Source: Spirochaetaceae bacterium (lineage in GTDB: Bacteria > Spirochaetota > Spirochaetia > Treponematales > Breznakiellaceae). Taken from it: DNA of 16,969 bases. The translations under genes were made by a program, and so were the position numbers. The stretch's first letter is position 1. Each line of letters opens with the position of its first letter. Below the pieces are notes generated by a model, which saw only the letters and a list, made by a program, of their open reading frames with translations, had not been told where the DNA came from and searched no databases. Location: NCBI GenBank assembly GCA_031265535.1, contig JAISCO010000086.1, positions 1 to 16,969 of the forward strand, read 5' to 3'. Shown piece by piece: positions 12,691 through 16,969 of this stretch.

Positions 12691-14037
12691 ATGACGGTTG
12701 TAGCGCTCTGCTCCGGCGGGCTGGAAAGACTTGTATCTAACGAAATCAGAAAATTAGCGGAACATTCAAAAATAGATTTTCGAATTACCGGTACAGGCTT
12801 TGGCAAACTCCGTTTTGAAACGGAGTTGACAGGCATTTACTATGCGTTATTTTCGCTGCGAGCCGCGGATAGGCTGCTGCTTGAGGCGGGTTTTTTTCCC
12901 GCCGCGGACTTTGACGAGTTATTTGAAGGAACACGTGCCATTGCTTGGGAAAATTATATCCCGAAAGGCATGGGGCTCGCCGTGGATAAAGTACGGTCAA
13001 ACCATTCGCGGCTTTCCGCTGAAACCGCGATTCAAGCAATAGTACACAAGGCGGCTGCGGAGAGGCTTTGTAAGTGTTATGCCCAAGCCCGACTGCCGGA
13101 AGACGGCGCGGCCGCTAAACTGCGGGTGTATATAGAAAAGGATCAGGCGCAAATCCTGCTTGACCTGTGCGGCAAACCGTTATTTAAGCGCGGTTACCGC
13201 GTTGAAGGCGGGACGGCTCCGCTGCGTGAAAGTACGGCGGCGGCATTGTTGCTGCAATCACTATGGCGGCGAAAGTATCCACTGTACGACCCGTTTTGCG
13301 GGTCTGGGACTATAGTAACGGAGGCCGCTTTGTACGCATGGGATGTCGCTCCCGGTTTAGCGCGGCATTTTGAGATTTCCAAGCTGGCGTTTGCCGATGA
13401 AAAAATCGAAAAACAGATACGGCAAAGCTTGGCCGAAAAGATAGATATTTCAAGGATTGTACAGATATACGGCAGCGACAGCGATTCTTCGGTTGTCGAA
13501 ACAGCGAAGACAAATCTGAAACATACTTTGAACATGATAGACGCCGCCTCTGCCGGCGCTAAACGGCCGTTTAGTCCGCCGAAATTATGGTGGAGAAAGA
13601 TGGAAGAGGCGAAAGCGCCGGCGGACGAGGGATTCATCATCACAAATCCGCCATACGGAATACGCCTGCTTGATAAGGAGAGCGCGGAAGCGTTGTACCG
13701 CGAAATGGCTGTATTAAAAAATAATTTTCCGTTTTGGAAAATAAACGTATTGAGTACGCACGCCGGTTTTGAATCATTTTTTGGCTCAAACGCAAACCGT
13801 TGTAAAAAAATTACCTCCGGCGCATACGAAACATATTTCTATGAATATGACTCCGCCAAGCCGGTTTCTGCAAGCAGTCAAAATACACGCACAAGAAACC
13901 CGGCGGACGGCGCGAGAAAACCCGTCTATAAACATGACTCCGGCAAGCCTGATCCGGCAAACAGCCAAAACAAGCACGATAGAAACCCAACGGACAGCGC
14001 GAGAAAACCCGCTAAAACTGTAACGTATACATGGTGA
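12691..14037 (+). CDS. rlmL: RlmL-like 23S rRNA guanine-N2 methyltransferase (THUMP plus SAM domain)
   Basis: A 448-aa protein. The N-terminal part (VVALCSGGLERLVSNEIRKL, GFGKLRFETELTGIYYALFSLR) and the THUMP region to ~residue 165 match the YcbY/RlmL N-terminal methyltransferase family, with KPLFKRGYRVEGGTAPLRE following. The SAM motif YDPFCGSGT is at 199-207 and the catalytic NPPYG at 319-323. The expected reaction is N2-methylation of a 23S rRNA guanosine (m2G2445 in E. coli). E. coli RlmL has a second, RlmK-like domain that is absent here, as in many bacteria. Residues ~386-448 are a Pro/Ser/Arg/Lys-rich tail made of two 29-residue repeats, unusual for the family. The precise target is by analogy only. 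Confidence 0.85.
   Translation: MTVVALCSGGLERLVSNEIRKLAEHSKIDFRITGTGFGKLRFETELTGIYYALFSLRAADRLLLEAGFFPAADFDELFEGTRAIAWENYIPKGMGLAVDKVRSNHSRLSAETAIQAIVHKAAAERLCKCYAQARLPEDGAAAKLRVYIEKDQAQILLDLCGKPLFKRGYRVEGGTAPLRESTAAALLLQSLWRRKYPLYDPFCGSGTIVTEAALYAWDVAPGLARHFEISKLAFADEKIEKQIRQSLAEKIDISRIVQIYGSDSDSSVVETAKTNLKHTLNMIDAASAGAKRPFSPPKLWWRKMEEAKAPADEGFIITNPPYGIRLLDKESAEALYREMAVLKNNFPFWKINVLSTHAGFESFFGSNANRCKKITSGAYETYFYEYDSAKPVSASSQNTRTRNPADGARKPVYKHDSGKPDPANSQNKHDRNPTDSARKPAKTVTYTW
13847..14020 (+). repeat. 87-bp coding tandem duplication in the RlmL tail
   Basis: Two units with an 87-base period (start points 13847 and 13934; both begin atgactccg) encode YDSAKPVSASSQN... and HDSGKPDPANSQN..., ending NPADGARKP and NPTDSARKP. 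The units have diverged but keep the frame (29 codons). Confidence 0.75.
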
Positions 14038-14049
14038 TGATGCGGTAAC

Positions 14050-14287
14050 GTTCCGGCTGTTGCGAACCTTAGGTTCGATGACGTTTTGGCGGCATGAATG
14101 AGGGCTTTGCGGCGGCAATATGCCGCGGCATATTGCCGCCATCGCTTCTGTAGGAAGCGCGACCAGGGCCGAAAAAATGTGGCGGAGGTTTTGCGTGGGA
14201 ATAGCGAAGCGGGGCCAGAACAAACCGTAGTCTGAGCTGCTGTTAGGCGGCGTCCCCAGCGTAGCTGGGGCGCGTAAACAGTCCGCG
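14050..14287. mobile_element. Dispersed palindromic element, copy 2
   Basis: The left 41 bases match copy 1 at 11158; the right end (~14248-14287) matches ~11311-11347. The inside holds a perfect 30-base palindrome (14111-14140, centre CCGCGG), and the right part holds a perfect hairpin CCCCAGC-GTA-GCTGGGG (14254-14270). It lies between the convergent rlmL and R-M genes, 13 bases after the rlmL stop; it may also terminate transcription. Confidence 0.7.
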
Positions 14288-14332
14288 TCATCAAAGCTGC
14301 CGAGTTATGTACTGTTTTTTGCCCGCCTATAA

Positions 14333-15316
14333 TCAAATATCTTCTGCGCCAAGGATGGCGCAGAAGGTTTTATTTATACTCTCAAATTCTTTTTGCGCTT
14401 TATCCCTTAATGAAAAAATTTTTTGCATTTTTTCAATTATTATATTCATTGTATCATCTTTTGGAATTTCAATTATTATATTTTTAATATCAGAATCAGA
14501 TACAGATGGAATAGCCGCCCCTGTTCTTAACGCATACATTTGTTTCAAAAATTTTTCATTTTTCATATAAAACAGCAAAAAATAGGGACTAATTTCCGAA
14601 TTGCGTATGATTCTAAAACCATTAGTACAAATACACCCTGAATATTTTTTGGATACTAATGCGGTAGCATGCCTTCTTGTGCCGACAGAATTTCCCGCAA
14701 CTGCGGTCATAATATCTCCTTCCTTTATTTCAAAACTTGCCCTACTTGGCAAATCATGAATATTATAAGGCGTTACATTAATGATTTCAAACGAGTTAGT
14801 ATTTATATCAGACAGTTCAATATATTCAATAAGCCCTGTATCTTTTTTTAATTTAGATGATTTAGTTTTTACTATTTCACAAATATCTCCGAGCTTTACA
14901 GTATTATTTTTAGTATTTATAAATATATTTCTCATTTCCGGTGAATAAAAGTCAAAATCAAGTCTATTCTCAATCTTAATAGAATTTATCGAGAATGCCC
15001 TCGAATTATTAAATTCTTTTCCATCATGATATTTTTTATATGATTGTATGAGATCATTTATATTTTCATCTATTATTTTATTACCATTGTTATCAAACGA
15101 ATACTGCCCGTATTCATTTTTCTTGTACAGTGGCGTTCCGTTTTTGTTTCCCTGATAACCCAGTTTTGTTATTTTTCCAAAAAAAATTGAGTAATGCTGT
15201 ATATTTGCATCCCCTCTTTTTTCAAGAAATAATATTGACGTTTTTACTCCTGTTCCATAGGGAATAAATGTCTCTTGGGGAAGATTGATAACCGCCAATA
15301 TCTTCGCTTTTTTCAT
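14333..15316 (-). CDS. C-terminal methylase region fused to an HsdS-type target-recognition domain (fragment of 14333-16490)
   Basis: A 327-aa open segment starting at an ATG that overlaps the stop of the upstream methylase segment (ATGA). Residues 1-35 (KAKILAVINLPQETFIPYGTG then VKTSILFLEKRG) are the classic end of the HsdM fold that follows the NPPF motif. Residues ~140-300 form one target-recognition domain: VKLGDICEIVKTKSS, IEYIELSDI, FEIKEGDIMTAVAGNSVGT, CICTNGFRII, ISPYFLLFYM, and RTGAAIPSVSDSDIKNIIIEIP. A helical end follows. The ATG may permit reinitiation, so separate expression is conceivable, but the N-terminal position within the methylase fold argues for a frameshift. Confidence 0.75.
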   Translation of the reverse strand: MKKAKILAVINLPQETFIPYGTGVKTSILFLEKRGDANIQHYSIFFGKITKLGYQGNKNGTPLYKKNEYGQYSFDNNGNKIIDENINDLIQSYKKYHDGKEFNNSRAFSINSIKIENRLDFDFYSPEMRNIFINTKNNTVKLGDICEIVKTKSSKLKKDTGLIEYIELSDINTNSFEIINVTPYNIHDLPSRASFEIKEGDIMTAVAGNSVGTRRHATALVSKKYSGCICTNGFRIIRNSEISPYFLLFYMKNEKFLKQMYALRTGAAIPSVSDSDIKNIIIEIPKDDTMNIIIEKMQKIFSLRDKAQKEFESINKTFCAILGAEDI

Positions 15317-16125
15317 ATAAAATGTCTAACATATTCAAGTGAAGAATTTTCAAAATTTCCATTGGGCAATACAATAGCCATTCTTCCTCCAGTTTTAAGA
15401 AGATCAAGGCATCGTTCTATAAACAATGTTTCCGCTGTCTGAGTATTTAAAAGAATATTTTTTTTAATAAATCCTTCATAGGTCTTATTCCATTTAAAAC
15501 CAAGCTGGTATGTACTTAATAAGGACTGTTGATTTATTTTTGCTCCAAATGGAGGATTAGTTAAAATAACATCAAAACCATCTTCATTATTGAGAAATGA
15601 TTTTATTGAATCTATAGATTCAAGGCTATTATGAACAATGATATTACTATTCGTATTTTGTTCAAGTAATAACTTCATTTTTGCGATCCTAGCAATATTT
15701 TTATTTATGTCGATTCCGAAAAGATTATTATTTATGATAGATTTAGTATCCGTGTTTGCGTCATTTTTCTGCAAGTATTTTAATGAAGAAATAAGAAAAC
15801 CGCCGCTTCCACAGGCAGGATCAAGTATTTTTTCATGTTTTTGAGGAGCAATTATTTGTACACAGAAATTTATTATTTGTTCTGGAGTAAAAAACTGTCC
15901 GCGGCCAGCCTTTTCATGATGTCCTAGAAATTTTTGGAATGCCAACCCCTTGACATCATTTGAGGAATCATTCAAGGAAATGTTTTTGAATTTTTCAACA
16001 ACAAATTTAAGAGAAACATGAGAAAGATTTATTTTATCTGTTTGTTCAAATACAGTATTAAATTCCATTTTAGTTGATTCAAATAATTCGGTGATTGAAG
16101 ACAAAGAAAGAGAATTATTAGACAA
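15313..16125 (-). CDS. N6-adenine DNA methylase core, HsdM-like (fragment of 14333-16490)
   Basis: A 270-aa open segment; the TTG at 16125 is only a formal start, since coding clearly continues upstream (KILFIKIFDEDKKSLNLSNN) to the insertion at 16178. It contains GLAFQKFLGHHEKAGRGQFFT then PEQIINFCV, motif I LDPACGSGGFL (102-109), and the catalytic motif IV NPPFG (190-194), then FIERCLDLLKTGGRMAIVLPN. This is a gamma-type N6-adenine methylase fold of type I and BcgI-like systems, methylating adenine in its target. It ends abruptly at VRHFI and a TGA, four bases into the downstream segment. Catalytic residues are present, so only the frame lesions inactivate it. Confidence 0.8.
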   Translation of the reverse strand: MSNNSLSLSSITELFESTKMEFNTVFEQTDKINLSHVSLKFVVEKFKNISLNDSSNDVKGLAFQKFLGHHEKAGRGQFFTPEQIINFCVQIIAPQKHEKILDPACGSGGFLISSLKYLQKNDANTDTKSIINNNLFGIDINKNIARIAKMKLLLEQNTNSNIIVHNSLESIDSIKSFLNNEDGFDVILTNPPFGAKINQQSLLSTYQLGFKWNKTYEGFIKKNILLNTQTAETLFIERCLDLLKTGGRMAIVLPNGNFENSSLEYVRHFI

Positions 16126-16178
16126 ATTGAATTTAAACTTTTTTTATCTTCATCAAAAATCTTGATAAAAAGAATTTT

Positions 16179-16358
16179 AATGAGCCTCCGCAGGGCAAGC
16201 CCTGTAGTATCCTAAGCGTTGTATTGGTTTGAGCGGAGGCTCGTTCTGTAAGGAAATTTATAATACCGTCTGGTTTAATACCAAATCTTTGTAGGCGTTG
16301 CCTTATTTGAGCCGCCGCAGAGGCGCAAACAAGTTTGCGGCGTGGTATTAAACCAGAC
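16179..16358. mobile_element. 180-bp composite palindromic insert in the methylase gene
   Basis: Two inverted-repeat units lie side by side. Unit one (16268-16358, 91 bp) has perfect 15-bp terminal repeats GTCTGGTTTAATACC and an inner hairpin CGCAAAC-aa-GTTTGCG. Unit two (~16182-16242) has GAGCCTCCGC/GCGGAGGCTC arms and an inner AGGGC-aa-GCCCT hairpin. Triplet AAA on the coding strand is present on both sides (16359-16361 and 16176-16178), a possible 3-bp target duplication. There is no coding capacity. Confidence 0.65.
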
Positions 16359-16490
16359 TTTGCGAATAAACTCTTCAAGGGTTTCTTGGGGAGATAACCC
16401 ATCATGTGCATATATAAAATTGTGTATTTCTTCAAATCTTCTCAAAAGATTGTCTTCCCGCACTAATGGAAGATCAAACAATGTATTCAT
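16275..16490 (-). pseudogene. Detached N-terminal fragment of the M-S fusion methylase
   Basis: The first 44 residues (to EEFIRK) are true methylase N-terminus: LLRRFEEIHNFIYAHDGLSP then QETLEEFIRK. The remaining codons (VWFNTTPQTCLRL...KIWY) are read from the inserted element up to a TAA. The ATG at 16490 lies ten bases after the stop of the upstream gene, indicating an operon. Confidence 0.7.
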
Positions 16491-16500
16491 TACTCACTCT

Positions 16501-16969
16501 CTATTCATCTTCATCAGCGACAAAGACACGTGTATCTTTTTGCATATCAGATTCATTTACTGAATCTAATCTATTAATAGTTTCATATGCACTATTAAAA
16601 TCCTCGAACCATTCTTCGGATAAATTGGATTGTGCCGTGCCATCTTTGTTAACAAATACAAAACCCATAATATAATTTTGTTGCAAATGTTCTTCAATGG
16701 AGTTGTTCGGAAACTTCAGTTTCCGAACAACTTCCGCTTAAAAACTACAAAATGCTATGCGTTTTGCGAGACTTGTGAAACAACTAACCGAGTTGTTGAA
16801 CAAGTCCATTGTCGTTCGATGATTCGAGCAGATTTGGATTCGCAAAAACAAATTTATGCTCATGATAGCGCAATATTATATCAATCGAAATGAGATTGAA
16901 TTCATCTTTTCGTGGAGTCGCTTGTGTTCTTTCATTGCTTCCTGATGTACCGGAAACAAAGTGTGTTTC
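16501..16969 (-). pseudogene. Unknown gene upstream of the methylase, interrupted by a MITE (partial)
   Basis: Two coding pieces. 16969-16814 reads 52 codons from the window edge (RKDEFNLISIDIILRYHEHKF then VFANPNLLESSN), and 16695-16501 reads EEHLQQNYIMGFVFVNKDGTA...ADEDE and stop. They are in different frames, but removing exactly 118 bases (16696-16813) joins them as LLESSN-EEHLQQ in one frame. The rejoined C-terminal part is at least 116 aa. I do not recognise the family; its place directly before an M-S fusion suggests an R-M component such as the nuclease partner, which is inference. Alternatively, 16668 ATG could initiate a 55-aa remnant. Confidence 0.65.
16695..16811. mobile_element. 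MITE-like element with 14-bp terminal inverted repeats
   Basis: The ends caatggagttgttc (16695-16708) and gaacaagtccattg (16798-16811) are inverted repeats with one mismatch. Next to the left end is a perfect 14-bp stem with loop TTCA (16701-16732). About 117 bp, no coding capacity, flanked by GA on both sides on the minus strand (16813-16812 and 16695-16694), which may be a 2-bp target duplication. It interrupts the gene 16501-16969. A solo end of the same type is at 12319-12332. Confidence 0.75.

Larger units (their letters stand above)
14333..16490 (-). pseudogene. Type I-like DNA methylase-specificity (M-S) fusion gene, broken
   Basis: Reading 16490 to 14333: an N-terminal piece (MNTLFDLPLVREDNLLRRFEE ... 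ETLEEFIRK), a 180-bp insert with in-frame TAA (16277-16275) and TAG (16214-16212), then KILFIKIFDE and a full N6-adenine methylase core, then a frameshift at 15316-15313 and the C-terminal methylase region fused to a specificity (target-recognition) domain. Removing the insert gives EEFIRKILFIKIFDE, a normal HsdM N-terminal helix. Shifting one frame at VRHFI/KKAKIL gives the usual VRHFI-KKAKILAVINLPQETF. With both lesions repaired it would be a roughly 650-aa M-S fusion. No HsdR is recognised in the window. It is strongly A/T-rich compared with the upstream chromosome, suggesting acquisition. Confidence 0.75.

Noticed and set aside
13926..14336. Minus-strand frame over the rlmL tail and the 14050 element.
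   Set aside because: It overlaps the opposite strand of rlmL and reads through a dispersed element (AAKTSSNLRFATAGT peptide shared with the 11121-11348 frame), so it is a repeat artefact.
16133..16435. A 100-codon minus-strand frame across the methylase insertion.
   Set aside because: It uses a shifted frame over methylase codons and inserted palindromes; the methylase N-terminal and core frames on both sides are different and clearly homologous to HsdM.

Overview
The window looks like a chromosomal segment of a host-associated treponeme-like spirochaete. This is inferred from the gene content and style: a large signal-peptide outer-membrane barrel of a spirochaetal kind, lipoproteins, rplM-rpsI-recX-acyP linkage, homopolymeric G/C tracts, and short genes separated by long repeat-rich spacers. 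The genus is not proven. No IS transposase, CRISPR array, tRNA or rRNA was seen.

Layout: (1) 1-136 (-) is the start of a lipoprotein gene leaving the window, with a 14-base C tract inside its N-terminal codons. (2) 454-1274 (-) is a DUF433/DUF5615 toxin-antitoxin-like pair with a 4-base overlap. (3) 1867-4568 (+) is a tight operon: rplM, rpsI, recX, acylphosphatase and an outer-membrane protein, the last two coupled by ATGA. (4) 4925-7058 (-) is an overlapping pair: a SPOR/TPR-like periplasmic protein followed by a NAGPA-type phosphodiester glycosidase lipoprotein whose C-terminus is made of an invading repeat. (5) 7221-9158 (+) is a large outer-membrane barrel protein. (6) 9342-11034 (-) is a small ribbon-helix-helix-like protein plus a CoxE-type VWA protein. 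(7) 11404-12240 (-) is a sugar-type SAM methyltransferase ending in a 14-base G tract. (8) 12691-14037 (+) is an RlmL-like rRNA methyltransferase. (9) 14333-16969 (-) is a decaying restriction-modification locus: an M-S fusion methylase broken by an inserted palindromic element and a frameshift, preceded by a gene broken by a different MITE-like element.

At least five dispersed repeat families fill the spacers: a polypurine/heptad-like family; a GC-rich REP-like family (core cccgctggcggg with gcggagcgyatg); a ~190-240 bp palindrome-bearing family (11158 and 14050); a CAATGGA-TIR MITE; and a 91-bp TIR element. Several enter coding regions, either extending a protein (glycosidase) or breaking it (R-M genes). 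The main message is a genome in which contingency tracts and small non-autonomous elements are remodelling envelope and DNA-modification genes.
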